The translations under genes and the position numbers were made by a program. A DNA stretch of 64,000 bases, from assembly GCA_903905735.1 (NCBI GenBank), contig CAIVHU010000121.1:24989-88988 (forward strand). Reading direction: 5' to 3'. Below are positions 8,289 through 17,069 of this stretch, in pieces. The notes under the pieces were generated by a model. That model searched no databases and was not told where the DNA came from. It was given only the letters and a program-made list of their open reading frames with translations. Origin of the DNA: an uncultured beta proteobacterium. GTDB taxonomy: Bacteria; Pseudomonadota; Gammaproteobacteria; Burkholderiales; Burkholderiaceae_C. Each line of letters opens with the position of its first letter. Position 1 is the stretch's first letter.

Positions 8289-9275
8289 ATGAAATTCTCT
8301 ACTCCCCTGATCCTGAGCGTCCTGGCCCTGGCCGTCGGTACCGCTTTTGCCGCGGACAAACCCATCATCGGCCTGATCACCAAAACCGACACCAACCCCT
8401 TCTTCGTGAAGATGAAGGAAGGCGCCAAGGCCGAAGCTGAAAAAGGCGGCGCCAAGCTGATGTCTGCCGCTGGCAAGATCGACGGTGACACCGCCGGCCA
8501 GATCACCGCGCTGGAAAACATGACCTCGGCCGGTGCCAAGACCATCCTGATCACCTCGGCTGGTGATGCCATCATCCCGACCGTGAAGAAGATCCAGGCC
8601 AAGGGCGTGCAGGTGATTGCACTGGACAGCCCGTTTGACGGTGCTGATGCCCTGTTTGCCACCGACAACTACAAGGCCGGTATCCTGATTGGTGAATACG
8701 CCAAGGCTGCCCTGGGCGGCAAACCCGCCAAGATCGCCATGCTCGACCTGTTCCCCGGCCACCCGGTGGGCGCACAGCGTCACAACGGCTTCATGAAGGG
8801 TTTCGGATTGCCCGCCAATGATGCCAAGTCCAATGAGCTCTCCACCGCACCCGAAATCGTTTGCGCCAACGACACCAATGGCGACCGCGCCAAGGGTCAG
8901 ACCGCCATGGAAAACTGCCTACAGAAGGACCCCAACATCAACGTCGTGTACACCATCAATGAACCTGCCGCTGCTGGCGCTTACAACGCGCTGAAAAAAG
9001 TCGGCAAGGAAAAAGGCGTGCTGATCCTGTCGGTGGACGGTGGTTGCGAAGGCGTCAAGAACGTGGCTGCTGGTGTGATCACCGCGACCTCGCAGCAATA
9101 TCCGCTGAAGATGGCTGAGATGGGTGTCGCCGCTGGTCTGGACTACGCCAAGACCGGCAAGAAGGCTACAGGTTATGTCGATACCGGCGTGACGCTGATC
9201 GCCAAGAACGCCATCGCCGGTGTTGACAGCAAAGGCACCAAGGTCGGTCTGGACCTGTGCTGGGGCAAGAAGTAA
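8289..9275 (+). CDS. frcB: Sugar ABC transporter substrate-binding protein (FrcB-like)
   Basis: A 328-aa periplasmic binding protein of the ribose/fructose type (Peripla_BP_4). A clean signal peptide ends at AFA-AD near residue 22. The mature protein begins with the strand-loop IGLITKTDTNPFFVKMKEGA typical of RbsB/FrcB, followed by IDGDTAGQITALENM, a hinge LDSPFDGADA and the late SVDGGCEGV block. The RBS AAAGGA is well placed. It is the first gene of a binding protein-permease-ATPase-FucU-ROK operon, and a stable stem-loop follows it, as is common where the binding protein is made in excess. Fructose is suggested by resemblance to FrcB, but ribose/xylose-type ligands cannot be excluded. Confidence 0.87.
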   Translation: MKFSTPLILSVLALAVGTAFAADKPIIGLITKTDTNPFFVKMKEGAKAEAEKGGAKLMSAAGKIDGDTAGQITALENMTSAGAKTILITSAGDAIIPTVKKIQAKGVQVIALDSPFDGADALFATDNYKAGILIGEYAKAALGGKPAKIAMLDLFPGHPVGAQRHNGFMKGFGLPANDAKSNELSTAPEIVCANDTNGDRAKGQTAMENCLQKDPNINVVYTINEPAAAGAYNALKKVGKEKGVLILSVDGGCEGVKNVAAGVITATSQQYPLKMAEMGVAAGLDYAKTGKKATGYVDTGVTLIAKNAIAGVDSKGTKVGLDLCWGKK

Positions 9276-9286
9276 TTTCACGCCTG

Positions 9287-9315
9287 CTTCAGCGCAAAGT
9301 GTCTTTGCGCTGAAG
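9287..9315 (+). terminator. Stem-loop between binding-protein and permease genes
   Basis: CTTCAGCGCAAAG, a 3-nt TGT loop and the perfect complement CTTTGCGCTGAAG give a 13-bp stem. No T-run follows, so it is more likely an mRNA-stabilising or attenuating hairpin than a full terminator. Confidence 0.7.
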
Positions 9316-9398
9316 TGAGGGTGAGTTAATCAACCTGCAATTCGGACACTGGCCAGTCCAGCGTCCGAATTCTTTCAACCTTTTGCACGGAGTCCGCG

Positions 9399-10358
9399 AT
9401 GTCGACGACCAACAAGCGCAATATTCCCTGGGGTGCCCTGGGACCCTGGATCGCCCTGGCAGTCACCTGCCTGTTTTTCACCACGCAGTCGAGCCGATTC
9501 CTCAGCGGCGGGAACCTGTCGCTGGTATTGCAGCAGGTGATGGTGGTGGGCGTGATTGCCATCGGCCAGTCGCTGATCATTCTAACCGCAGGTATTGACC
9601 TGTCGTGCGGCATGTTGATGGCCCTGGGCGGCATCGTCATGACCAAATTCGCCGTGGACTACGGCATGAACCCGTATCTGGCCATCATGTGCGGCCTGCT
9701 GGTGACCACCGCAGCCGGTTTTGTCAACGGCATGCTGGTGACACGCATGAAACTGCCACCCTTCATCGTGACGTTGGGCACACTGAACATTGCCTTCGCC
9801 ATCACACAGATTTATTCCGAGGCGCAAACCATCACCGACCTGCCCCCGGCAATGACTTTCCTGGGCAACACATTCAATATTGGCAGCACCGAAGTTAGTC
9901 TGGGCACGGTCGCCATGCTGATCTTGTATTTTGTGGCCTGGTTTGTACTGCGCGAAACTGCGCCGGGCCGCCACCTCTACGCGGTGGGCAACAACCCCGA
10001 AGCGGCACGCCTGACCGGTATCAGCGTCGACAGAGTGCTGGTCGTTGTCTATTCTCTGGCCGGCCTGTTCTACGGCATCGCCGCCCTGCTCTCGGTGGCG
10101 CGCACTGGCGTGGGTGACCCCAACGCCGGCACCACCGAAAACCTGGACGCCATCACCGCCGTGGTGTTGGGCGGCACCAGCCTGTTTGGTGGCCGCGGCA
10201 TCATTTTGGGCTCGCTGGTGGGTGCGGTGATTGTGGGCGTGTTCCGCAATGGCCTGACCCTGATGGGCGTGGCCTCGGTGTACCAAACCCTGATCACCGG
10301 TATTTTGGTCATCCTCGCGGTGGCAGCCGACCAGATGTCTCGCAAAGGAGCAAGGTAG
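9399..10358 (+). CDS. frcC: Sugar ABC transporter permease (FrcC-like)
   Basis: A 319-aa inner-membrane permease of the BPD_transp_2 (ribose/xylose) class with eight to ten hydrophobic segments. The family block GIDLSCGMLMALGGI near residue 65, the NGMLVTRMKLPPFIVTLGT stretch and the cytoplasmic loop GNNPEAARLTGI that docks on the ATPase are all present, as is AVVLGGTSLFGGRG. It is 123 bp after the binding-protein gene and upstream of the single ATPase, so it probably works as a homodimer. A short repeat separates it from frcA. Confidence 0.9.
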   Translation: MSTTNKRNIPWGALGPWIALAVTCLFFTTQSSRFLSGGNLSLVLQQVMVVGVIAIGQSLIILTAGIDLSCGMLMALGGIVMTKFAVDYGMNPYLAIMCGLLVTTAAGFVNGMLVTRMKLPPFIVTLGTLNIAFAITQIYSEAQTITDLPPAMTFLGNTFNIGSTEVSLGTVAMLILYFVAWFVLRETAPGRHLYAVGNNPEAARLTGISVDRVLVVVYSLAGLFYGIAALLSVARTGVGDPNAGTTENLDAITAVVLGGTSLFGGRGIILGSLVGAVIVGVFRNGLTLMGVASVYQTLITGILVILAVAADQMSRKGAR

Positions 10359-10359
10359 T

Positions 10360-10440
10360 GAAGCACCCCCTGAGCCGCTTCGCGTCTTCCCCCTCAAGGG
10401 GGACAACACCGACGGCCTGGCAAAGCCAGTTCCGTGGTGT
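10360..10440 (+). repeat. Intergenic repeat of the CCCCCTGAGCCGCTTCGCG type
   Basis: The 135-bp gap between permease and ATPase holds GCACCCCCTGAGCCGCTTCG, CCCCCTCAAGGGGG and GGCCTGGCAAAGCCAG. The last two are short palindromes (CCCCCT/AGGGGG; CTGGC/GCCAG). I recognise this type as a common dispersed intergenic repeat of Comamonadaceae. Only one copy is in the window, so repetitiveness here is from memory. Confidence 0.55.
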
Positions 10441-10493
10441 GTACTGGCTTGGTGCCGTGGTGCGCCAAATGCCCAACTTTTTGGAGAACTGAT

Positions 10494-11291
10494 ATGGGTA
10501 ACAACACATCCCAACCGTTGGTCATGCAAGCCAAGGGCATCGTGCAGCGTTACGGACAAGTCACAGCGCTGGACGGCACAGATTTTGAACTGCGGGCCGG
10601 TGAAATTCTGGCTGTGATTGGCGACAACGGTGCGGGCAAGTCCTCACTGATCAAGGCGCTCTCCGGGGCGGCCATTCCCACCGAAGGCGAGATATTTCTG
10701 GACGGCAAACCCGTGCACTTCAAATCACCCATCGACGCCCGTCGCGCCGGCATCGAGACGGTTTACCAGGACCTGGCTGTGGCTCCCGCCATGAGCATTG
10801 CCGAGAACCTGTTCCTCGGCCGCGAAATCCTCAGACCCGGTTTTCTTGGCCAACTGCTGAAGTTGCTCGACAAGAAAGAGATGCTGAACCAGGCGATTGC
10901 CCGCATGAACGACCTCAAGGTCGGTATCCGCTCCATGACGCAGGCGGTGGAAACACTCTCCGGTGGCCAGCGCCAATGCGTGGCGGTGGCCCGCGCTGCA
11001 GCGTTTGCCCAACACGTAGTGATCATGGACGAACCGACCGCCGCGCTCGGTGTCAAAGAAGGCAATATGGTGCTGGAGCTGATCCGCCGGGTGCGCGACA
11101 AGGGCCTGCCGGTGATCCTGATCAGCCACAACATGCCGCACGTGTTTGAGGTGGCCGATCGCATCCACATCCAGCGGCTGGGCAAACGCGCCGGCGTGGT
11201 CAACCCCAAGGTGATCAGCATGAGCGACACCGTGGCGGTGATGACCGGTGCCAAAACCGTCGATGAACTGCCGCTCGAAGCCCTGGCCTGA
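10494..11291 (+). CDS. frcA: Sugar ABC transporter ATPase (FrcA-like)
   Basis: A single-domain, 265-aa ATPase of the carbohydrate importer class, unlike RbsA/XylG, which have two tandem ATPase domains. Walker A is GDNGAGKSS, the signature LSGGQRQCVAVARA, Walker B HVVIMDEPTAALG. The start is set at ATG 10494, preceded by TTGGAGAACTGAT; the track's longer ORF runs back into the intergenic repeat. The single-domain form is characteristic of FrcA and supports the fructose-type assignment. It is followed 9 bp later by the FucU-like gene. Confidence 0.9.
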   Translation: MGNNTSQPLVMQAKGIVQRYGQVTALDGTDFELRAGEILAVIGDNGAGKSSLIKALSGAAIPTEGEIFLDGKPVHFKSPIDARRAGIETVYQDLAVAPAMSIAENLFLGREILRPGFLGQLLKLLDKKEMLNQAIARMNDLKVGIRSMTQAVETLSGGQRQCVAVARAAAFAQHVVIMDEPTAALGVKEGNMVLELIRRVRDKGLPVILISHNMPHVFEVADRIHIQRLGKRAGVVNPKVISMSDTVAVMTGAKTVDELPLEALA

Positions 11292-11300
11292 AAGTGCCCC

Positions 11301-11753
11301 ATGCTCAAAGGAATCCCGCCCCTGCTCACCCCCGAGCTGCTGAAAATCTTGATGGAAATGGGCCATGACGAAGCGCTGGTGCTGGTCGATGCCAACTTCA
11401 CCGCCATGAGCATCGCCGCTGGCAAGCCGGTGATTCGGCTGCCGGGTACGTCGATGCTGCAAGTGGTACAGGCCGTCACCACGTTGTTGCCACTGGCCGC
11501 CGACGTGACCCACCCGGTGGGTTTCATGGGGGTCAGCGACCAGCCGGTGGGGTATCGCTCGGCCATGCAGCGCGAGGTGATCGAGGTGATCACCCCCGAA
11601 TTGCTGCCACACCAAAGCGCAGAGAGCATTGAGCGCTATGCTTTTTATGAGCGCGCCCGGGCCGCTTACGCCATCGTGATCACCGGCGAGTTGCAGCCTT
11701 TTGGCAACTTCATCTTGCGCAAAGGGGTCATCGGCGAAAATCTGCGGCCATGA
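11301..11753 (+). CDS. RbsD/FucU family sugar mutarotase
   Basis: A 150-aa protein of the FucU/RbsD fold, which interconverts sugar anomers after uptake so that the kinase receives the right form. Recognisable blocks are LLKILMEMGHDEALVLVDANF at the N-terminus (the conserved His is in MGHDE), the long middle with PVGFMGVSD and the C-terminal YGNFIL-like FGNFILRKGV. It sits between the transporter ATPase and the ROK regulator, 9 bp after the former and overlapping the latter by 4 bp (ATGA). FucU rather than RbsD is suggested by the FILRKG ending; the sugar is not determined. Confidence 0.88.
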   Translation: MLKGIPPLLTPELLKILMEMGHDEALVLVDANFTAMSIAAGKPVIRLPGTSMLQVVQAVTTLLPLAADVTHPVGFMGVSDQPVGYRSAMQREVIEVITPELLPHQSAESIERYAFYERARAAYAIVITGELQPFGNFILRKGVIGENLRP

Positions 11754-12979
11754 CACCCGCCAAGGCCCACGCCACGACTCCGACCCCTGTACTGCTGCGC
11801 CCACGTGGTTCCAACCATGTGGGCATGCGCCAATTCAACGAGCGGGTGGTCTTGCAGGCCATTCGCCTCAACGGCAGCCTGCCCAAGGCCGACATTGCGC
11901 GCCTGACCGGCCTGACCGCGCAAACCATCGGCCTGATCACCACCCGGCTGGAAGACGACAACCTGATCCTCAAGCAAAGCCGCGTGCGCGGGCGCATCGG
12001 CCAGCCGTCGATCCCGCTGGCGCTGAACCCGGACGGCGCGTTTTCCATGGGCGTCAAGATCGGCCGGCGCAGCGCCGACTGGCTGCTGGTCGATTTCACG
12101 GGCCAGGTACGCCGGCGCCATCGGCTGGACTATGCGTTTCCGGACATTGCCACGCTCTTGCCCACTGTGGCCGAACACATGCAGTCCATGCATGCGTCGT
12201 TGGGGCCGCTCAAGGACCGGCTGGTGGGCATTGGCCTGGCGGCACCGTTTCAGATGGGTGGTTGGCACCGCATGCTGGGGCTGTCCGAGGCGCAATCCGA
12301 AGCCTGGAACCAGATTGATCTGCCCGCCCAGGTGCAGGCCATGACCGAGGTGCCGGTCAGTTTTGCCAAAGACACCTCGGCTGCCTGCGTGGCCGAGCTG
12401 GTAGCGGGGCGCGGGCGCGACCTGAAAAACTTTTTGTACCTGTTTGTCGATACCTTTGTGGGCGGCGGGCTGGTGATCAACTCGCACTTGCATGGCGGTG
12501 TGCACGGCAACTCAGGGGCGGTGGCCTCCTTGCCCCTGCGGCTGGCCTCTGGCAGCAAAGCGCCCGACCAGCTGATCAGCCACGCCTCCTTGTGGGAGCT
12601 GGAGCACCGCCTGTCCACACATCATCTTGACCCGCATGCCGCTTATGACGAGCGGGCGCTGACACCTCCTTATGAGGTCGAGACCCGTGGCTGGACCCTT
12701 CGCGCCGCCAATGCGTTGGCGCTCACGGTGGTCAGCGGCACGGCCTTTCTGGACATTGACGCGGTGGTGATTGACGGCTCTTTCAGCCGTGAACTGCTGT
12801 CGCAATTGATAGCGGCCACCCAGGCCTGTTTGCAGGCCTACAACTGGGAAGGTCTGTGGAACGCGAATGTCATCGCGGGGGAGGTCGGCCCCGACGCCCG
12901 TGCCCTGGGCGGCGCACTATTGCCGCTGCACGCCAACTTTGCGCCGGACCGGGAGCTGTTTTTGAAGGTGGGTGCCTGA
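11750..12979 (+). CDS. ROK-family transcriptional repressor
   Basis: A 409-aa regulator with an N-terminal winged helix-turn-helix (about residues 20-80: NERVVLQAIRLNGSLPKADIARLTGL) and a C-terminal ROK sugar-kinase-like domain. The ROK part has LVGIGLAAPF, the DTSAACVAE region and the FVDTFVGGGLVINSHLHGGVHGN block. A CXCGXXGC-type zinc cluster is not obvious, so it may be a zinc-independent member. It closes the sugar operon with a 4-bp overlap to fucU and probably represses it, binding sugar as inducer. The paired repeats at 8142-8175 are candidate targets. Confidence 0.88.
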   Translation: MTPAKAHATTPTPVLLRPRGSNHVGMRQFNERVVLQAIRLNGSLPKADIARLTGLTAQTIGLITTRLEDDNLILKQSRVRGRIGQPSIPLALNPDGAFSMGVKIGRRSADWLLVDFTGQVRRRHRLDYAFPDIATLLPTVAEHMQSMHASLGPLKDRLVGIGLAAPFQMGGWHRMLGLSEAQSEAWNQIDLPAQVQAMTEVPVSFAKDTSAACVAELVAGRGRDLKNFLYLFVDTFVGGGLVINSHLHGGVHGNSGAVASLPLRLASGSKAPDQLISHASLWELEHRLSTHHLDPHAAYDERALTPPYEVETRGWTLRAANALALTVVSGTAFLDIDAVVIDGSFSRELLSQLIAATQACLQAYNWEGLWNANVIAGEVGPDARALGGALLPLHANFAPDRELFLKVGA

Positions 12980-12991
12980 TCCTTGTCTGCC

Positions 12992-13504
12992 ATGACTGAA
13001 CCCTTGCGACTGACTGGCCTGGCGCCTCTCATCTCTGATCACACCCGGATGCTGGTGCTGGGCAGCTTTCCTGGGGCCAGCTCACTGGCGCGCCAGCAGT
13101 ATTACGCCCACCCACAAAATGGGTTCTGGAAAATTCTTCAAGCTATTTGGCCCTCTAGCCCTTTCGATATAAGGGCTGACAGCTATGAAAAACGTATTAA
13201 CGCGCTGCTGGACCATGGCATTGGTCTGTGGGATGTGTACGCCTCCTGCGAGCGCGAAGGCAGCCTCGACAGCGCGATTCGCCAGCCACAGGTCAACGAC
13301 CTCGCCGCACTGCACCGCCGCTGCCCGGAACTGCGGCTGATCGCCCACAACGGCGGCGAAAGCTATCGCCACGCCCGGCACAGCCGCACGTTGGGGTTAC
13401 CAGTGGTTCACCTTCCGTCCACCAGCCCGGCCAATGCCAGCTGGTCTTTCGATCGCAAGCTGCAAGCCTGGCGCGAGGTGATGTGGCTGGCCGGATTGCT
13501 GTGA
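12992..13504 (+). CDS. DNA-deoxyinosine (hypoxanthine) glycosylase, UDG family 6
   Basis: About 170 aa, matching the hypoxanthine-DNA glycosylase branch of the uracil-DNA glycosylase superfamily, which removes deaminated adenine from DNA. Motif 1 is LVLGSFPGASSL, then QYYAHPQNGFWKIL, GIGLWDVYASCEREGSLDSAI and the late LPSTSPANA. I chose ATG 12992 over the TTG at 12983 because family members start just before the LTGLAPLI stretch. A reverse-polarity copy of the dispersed element overlies residues around ILQAIWPSSPFDIRADSYEK. That region is only moderately conserved in the family, and the reading frame and length remain normal. Confidence 0.85.
   Translation: MTEPLRLTGLAPLISDHTRMLVLGSFPGASSLARQQYYAHPQNGFWKILQAIWPSSPFDIRADSYEKRINALLDHGIGLWDVYASCEREGSLDSAIRQPQVNDLAALHRRCPELRLIAHNGGESYRHARHSRTLGLPVVHLPSTSPANASWSFDRKLQAWREVMWLAGLL
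13131..13192 (-). repeat. Dispersed element, copy 4 (inside glycosylase gene)
   Basis: On the minus strand: TTTTTCATAGCTGTCAGCCCTT, ATATCG, AAAGGGCTAGAGGGCCAAAT. One of the cleanest copies, with a perfect 7-bp hairpin AGCCCTT/AAGGGCT. Antisense to the host gene, frame kept open. Confidence 0.85.
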
Positions 13505-13513
13505 CCCGTGGCG

Positions 13514-14101
13514 CTAGTGTGGTTTTTTCTGCAGGCGCAAGGCCATGAGGGGCAACAGGCTCAGTGCCGCCAACGCCGCCAGCAAATTCCTGGACCACAG
13601 TTGCTCAACCGAACGCACCGTAGCCAGCTGCGTACCCGCATAGACATACACCACGGTGCCGGGCAGCATGCCAACGGCACTGGCCCAGAAAAAGGTCCAG
13701 ACCGGCAGCCGGGTCAGCCCGCTGATCAGGTTCAGCGGCACAAACGGAATCACCGGCAACAGGCGCAGCGACAGCAGATACATCGCACCTTGTGCCTGCA
13801 AACCCTGGTTGACCTGGTGCAGACGCGCAGCCCAGCGCGACTCCACACGGTGGCGCAACAGGTAACGTGCGCCCAACATGGTCAGACAAGCCCCTGCAGT
13901 AGACGCCAGCGTGGCCAGCAGGCTGCCCCAGGTCAAGCCAAAACCGGCACCGGCCAGCAGCATCAACGCCGCCGCACCCGGCAGGCACAGCGCCGTCAGA
14001 AGTGCGAAGACGACAAAGTAAGCCAGTACCACAGTCACCGGGTAGGCCGCGCAAGACAGCAGAAAGCTGTCATGCGCCCATTGGAGAACTTCAAACGTCA
14101 T
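13514..14101 (-). CDS. TVP38/TMEM64 family membrane protein (DedA superfamily)
   Basis: A 195-aa inner-membrane protein of the VTT/SNARE-associated domain family, whose eukaryotic and bacterial relatives act as lipid scramblases or lipid-homeostasis factors. The sequence has an N-terminal hydrophobic segment, the CLPGAAALMLLAGAGFG re-entrant-type glycine-rich block, LRLLPVIPFVPLNLISGLT, and PGTVVYVYAGTQL. It is clearly a paralogue of the N-terminal 220 residues of the fusion protein at 17211-19448. Its ATG overlaps the patatin stop (ATGA), so the phospholipase and this protein are translated together. The family match is strong; the cellular role is inference. Confidence 0.88.
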   Translation of the reverse strand: MTFEVLQWAHDSFLLSCAAYPVTVVLAYFVVFALLTALCLPGAAALMLLAGAGFGLTWGSLLATLASTAGACLTMLGARYLLRHRVESRWAARLHQVNQGLQAQGAMYLLSLRLLPVIPFVPLNLISGLTRLPVWTFFWASAVGMLPGTVVYVYAGTQLATVRSVEQLWSRNLLAALAALSLLPLMALRLQKKPH

Positions 14102-14985
14102 GACAGCCCGTGCAATGCCCGCAGCGCCTGCGCCTGCTGCAAGGTTTGCCGGTAACCGGCCTCGATGGTGCGCTGGCGGTATTCCTGGCTGGCACCGGTG
14201 TAGTAGCCAAATTCGGGGTGCAGAACCAGGTCAGCGTGCGCGGCATCGGCTTGGGTGAGTGCGCGCTTGCGCAGGTCAGAGGCGCGGTAACTCTCAGCTC
14301 CCGGCGGGGCCTGGTCCTCATAAGCGGATGCGTCCACCGCCAGCACCTTGATCGCCCCCAGACTTTTGGCCAGGCGCACCGGCATCGGGCTGACCAGATC
14401 AGCATCCACATAAGCGGTGCCACCAATGCGCACAGGTGCAATCCGTCCCTCAATGCTGCAGGCGGCCTGCACAGCCAGCCCGGCGTTGCCCCAATTGAAA
14501 GCCACCAGTGCGCCACTGGCCTGCGCCTTGGCAACGGCCGCAAACGGAATGGCAAACTGTTGCAGGCGCTGGCTATGCACATCATCGTTGACCAGGTCAG
14601 CCAGCCCGGCGATGCTGATCCAGCCCTCACCCCGCAAGTGGAGCCGAAACAGGCTGCTCAGGCTGACCTGCATCGCCATGGACTCGAGTTGCCCCGCGTA
14701 CACGCCACCGGCGTAGAGCCCACCCACCAGCGCGCCCACCGAACTGCCCATCACCAGATCGGGTTTGAGGCCCAGCTCATGCAGCGCCTTGAGCACGCCC
14801 ACATGCACAAAGCCGCGCGGCCCACCCGAGCTAAAGCACCAGGCCACCGGGTAGCGGCGCGCGCTGGCCACCTGACGCGGCGTGTCGGCATCCATAGCCG
14901 TACCCGGTCCCGGCCCCACCGAGCAGCCGCCCAGCAGGCCAGCCGCACTCCAGCCCAGTGCGCTGATGGTTTGACGGCGGTTCAT
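14098..14985 (-). CDS. Patatin-like phospholipase lipoprotein (RssA/NTE type)
   Basis: A 295-aa serine esterase of the patatin fold. The nucleophile elbow is GSSVGAL, preceded by the oxyanion loop GGPRGFVHVGVL; the partner aspartate is in YVDADL, a DAD variant of the usual DG(A/G). The N-terminus MNRRQT...LLGGC looks like a Tat or Sec lipoprotein signal with a lipobox. The track's ORF starts 40 codons earlier, but that extension is made of a dispersed element plus the end of the upstream gene; ATG 14985 is the credible start. It is coupled to the TVP38 gene and follows the YHS lipoprotein gene. Confidence 0.87.
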   Translation of the reverse strand: MNRRQTISALGWSAAGLLGGCSVGPGPGTAMDADTPRQVASARRYPVAWCFSSGGPRGFVHVGVLKALHELGLKPDLVMGSSVGALVGGLYAGGVYAGQLESMAMQVSLSSLFRLHLRGEGWISIAGLADLVNDDVHSQRLQQFAIPFAAVAKAQASGALVAFNWGNAGLAVQAACSIEGRIAPVRIGGTAYVDADLVSPMPVRLAKSLGAIKVLAVDASAYEDQAPPGAESYRASDLRKRALTQADAAHADLVLHPEFGYYTGASQEYRQRTIEAGYRQTLQQAQALRALHGLS

Positions 14986-14986
14986 G

Positions 14987-15040
14987 AATTTGATAGCTGT
15001 CAGCCCTTGTTGCATGAGGGCTGGAGGCCACTTTTCTATA
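14987..15040 (+). repeat. Dispersed element, copy 5 (5' leader of patatin gene)
   Basis: ATTTGATAGCTGTCAGCCCTTG, then GAGGGCTGGAGGCCAC. Read with the patatin gene it forms the leader, its AGCTATCAAATTC end touching the start codon. A hairpin AGCCCT/AGGGCT is possible. Confidence 0.85.
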
Positions 15041-15055
15041 TAAAAAAGCCCTGCC

Positions 15056-15652
15056 TCAGGATTTTGCCTTGGCAGCTGCGACCATTTTGGCCAGCTCCTC
15101 GCCACTCTTGTAATGCGGCACCCGGAAAATCATGCGTTTGGTGCGCTGCCAGAAGCTGTTGTGGCCCCTGACCTCTTCGGCCCAGTATGTGTCTGCCAAT
15201 GCCAGATTGGTTTTTTCGTCCAGCTCAAACGCGTCTTTGGAGCCCTGGCCGCCAAAGATGTAGAGCTTGCCATCGATGATCTTCCAGGTGTTGGCGTCGC
15301 CGCCCCACGGAATGGCATAGACCATGCCGTTGGCACAGTAGCCACCGTACTGCGGCAGGTATTTGGTGGGTGCCTGGTCAAACAAAGCCTTGCTCTGTGC
15401 CGAGGCAAAACGCAGGTCCACGCCTTCATAGGCGCTGTGGAACTGCGGGCTGCCCTGCACATATTTGCCGTCGGTGAAATAGGCGGTGACATCCGCACCC
15501 TTGAGCAGCAGATTGGCTTCAGGCTTGTCTGCCACGGCGTTGACCGGGCGATAAGCGCCTGAAGGGTTTTGCGCCAGCATGGCACCACAGCCAGCCAGTG
15601 AGGCCACCATCAGCAAGGCGGCCAGGCGGCGCAACCAGGTCATTGACATCAT
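15056..15652 (-). CDS. YHS domain-containing lipoprotein
   Basis: A 198-aa exported protein. A lipobox (ASLAGC) lies near residue 20 after a short basic-hydrophobic signal, and the YHS-type domain runs from about residue 50 (GADVTAYFTDGKYVQG...FHSAYEGVDLRFAS...YLPQYGGYCANGM). The conserved Cys in GGYCA suggests metal or haem-related binding, but the family function is not settled. ATG 15652 has a good AGGAGA ribosome site; the longer ORF of the track runs back into the ATP-grasp gene in another frame. It lies 55 bp after the ATP-grasp gene and 70 bp before the patatin gene, probably one transcript. Confidence 0.85.
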   Translation of the reverse strand: MMSMTWLRRLAALLMVASLAGCGAMLAQNPSGAYRPVNAVADKPEANLLLKGADVTAYFTDGKYVQGSPQFHSAYEGVDLRFASAQSKALFDQAPTKYLPQYGGYCANGMVYAIPWGGDANTWKIIDGKLYIFGGQGSKDAFELDEKTNLALADTYWAEEVRGHNSFWQRTKRMIFRVPHYKSGEELAKMVAAAKAKS

Positions 15653-15707
15653 GACATTTCTCCTGAAGAAAGTGTGAACGTTGAGTCCAAGGTTAGCAAA
15701 AAGTGCA

Positions 15708-17069
15708 TCAAGTACGGGCAGGCAGGGCCAAAAGCCCATCGACGGGTGCTGGCACAGATGCACCCGGCGAGGGGTGCGCCGGGGTGTCGCAGGCCACATC
15801 GTCAGCATACGGAGCGGGCCAGCCCAGCAAGCCGCTGGCGCGTTCGCAGTCCAGCTTGAGCGCCTGCGCATCGGCGGCTGCCAGATGCACGATGCCATAG
15901 CGGTAGCTGCTCAGCCATTTGAAGTCACGCTCTATCTGCGAAGGCGTTTTGGGAAACTCAAACAGCAAGGCGTCCGGAAAGGTACTGAACAGCGCTTTTT
16001 TCTGCGCCGCGTTGGGCTGGGGCACCACCGCCTGCTGCGAAAAACTGCGATACACAAAACTCGCCGCCGCACCCGCACTGGGCACCGCACGGGGCAGCGT
16101 GGCCGGATCCTGCCCATGCGCCAGCGTCAGCGCCCACTGGTGCAGGTCCAGACCCTCCACCCGCAGGTAGAGGTCAGAAAACTGTGACGCCATGCGCGGG
16201 TTGAATTCGATCACTGTCAGCCGGTCGCTAGCTGCATCGTAAAAGAACTCCATGTTGAACAGGCCGTGCTCAAAACCCACCGCCGCCAGAAAGCGCCGCG
16301 CCACGTCAAAGGCCCGCATTTGAATCGCCTCACCCAGTTGGCTCGGGTATTCAAAGCGCATGAAAGCCTGCGTACCTGGGTAGTGGATGGCATCGACCAC
16401 GCCGATGAAGTCGGCCTCGCCGCCAAACACATAGCCGTCCAGGTTGTACTGCGCGCCAGTGACCGGCTCCTCCAGCAGCAGCCGGTGCGCCGTGCCTGCC
16501 TGCGGCAGGTGCTGGCGCGAGATGCGCTCAAACGGCTCGACCAGGTGGCGGATCACCCACAGCTCCCAGTAGCCAAAGCGGGTGTGCGCCTGCAACTCGG
16601 AGCGATTCGCCACGGTGCGCGCCAGCACCGAAAACGCGGCCTTCACCGGCTTGACAAAGGCCGGGTAGTGCAGCCCCTCGGGCACCGGATCTCCATAGGC
16701 GGCATCGAGCAATTCAAAGCCGCAGTTGGCCTCGGGGCACACCTGCTGCAAGACCTGGCGCGCATACAGCTTGTGCTGGCAAGCCAGTACGGCCACCACC
16801 GAGGTGCCCGGCCAGCCCATGCGCTCGGCCAGCAGGGCGGCGGCCAGCGCGCCGAACTGTTCGTGGTTGGATACCACCGCTGTCCAGCCCGGCCGCTGCG
16901 CCTGGCGCGCCAGCTTGTCGACAAAGCGTTGCATGTCAAACCACAGCAGGTGGGCGTTGCTGGGAAAGCTGAACAGGTCAAAGCCTGCCGTGTCATGGGG
17001 GTAGCCGGTGGCGTTGCGGTCAAAACCTTCCTTGTCCCAGTCGTAATTGAATAAAACCAGTGTTCTCAT
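15708..17069 (-). CDS. ATP-grasp domain protein of unknown substrate
   Basis: A 453-aa protein with a carboxylase-like ATP-grasp fold. The N-terminal MRTLVLFNYDWDKEGF is followed by a pre-ATP-grasp region and a central ATP-grasp core with YPAFVKPVKAAFS (phosphate-binding lysine strand), LLEEPVTGAQYNLDGYVF and the metal-binding FNMEFFYDAASDRLTVIEFNPRM. Such enzymes ligate a carboxylate to an amine or thiol nucleophile. I do not recognise a characterised orthologue. The start ATG 17069 begins the first conserved strand; the track adds 42 upstream codons without support. It lies between the TVP38-flavoprotein fusion and the YHS lipoprotein. Confidence 0.8.
   Translation of the reverse strand: MRTLVLFNYDWDKEGFDRNATGYPHDTAGFDLFSFPSNAHLLWFDMQRFVDKLARQAQRPGWTAVVSNHEQFGALAAALLAERMGWPGTSVVAVLACQHKLYARQVLQQVCPEANCGFELLDAAYGDPVPEGLHYPAFVKPVKAAFSVLARTVANRSELQAHTRFGYWELWVIRHLVEPFERISRQHLPQAGTAHRLLLEEPVTGAQYNLDGYVFGGEADFIGVVDAIHYPGTQAFMRFEYPSQLGEAIQMRAFDVARRFLAAVGFEHGLFNMEFFYDAASDRLTVIEFNPRMASQFSDLYLRVEGLDLHQWALTLAHGQDPATLPRAVPSAGAAASFVYRSFSQQAVVPQPNAAQKKALFSTFPDALLFEFPKTPSQIERDFKWLSSYRYGIVHLAAADAQALKLDCERASGLLGWPAPYADDVACDTPAHPSPGASVPAPVDGLLALPART

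Noticed and set aside
12804-12850. Possible further copy of the dispersed element in the ROK gene (AATTGATAGCGGCC...)
   Set aside because: Left half fits but the hairpin and right half do not; could be chance.
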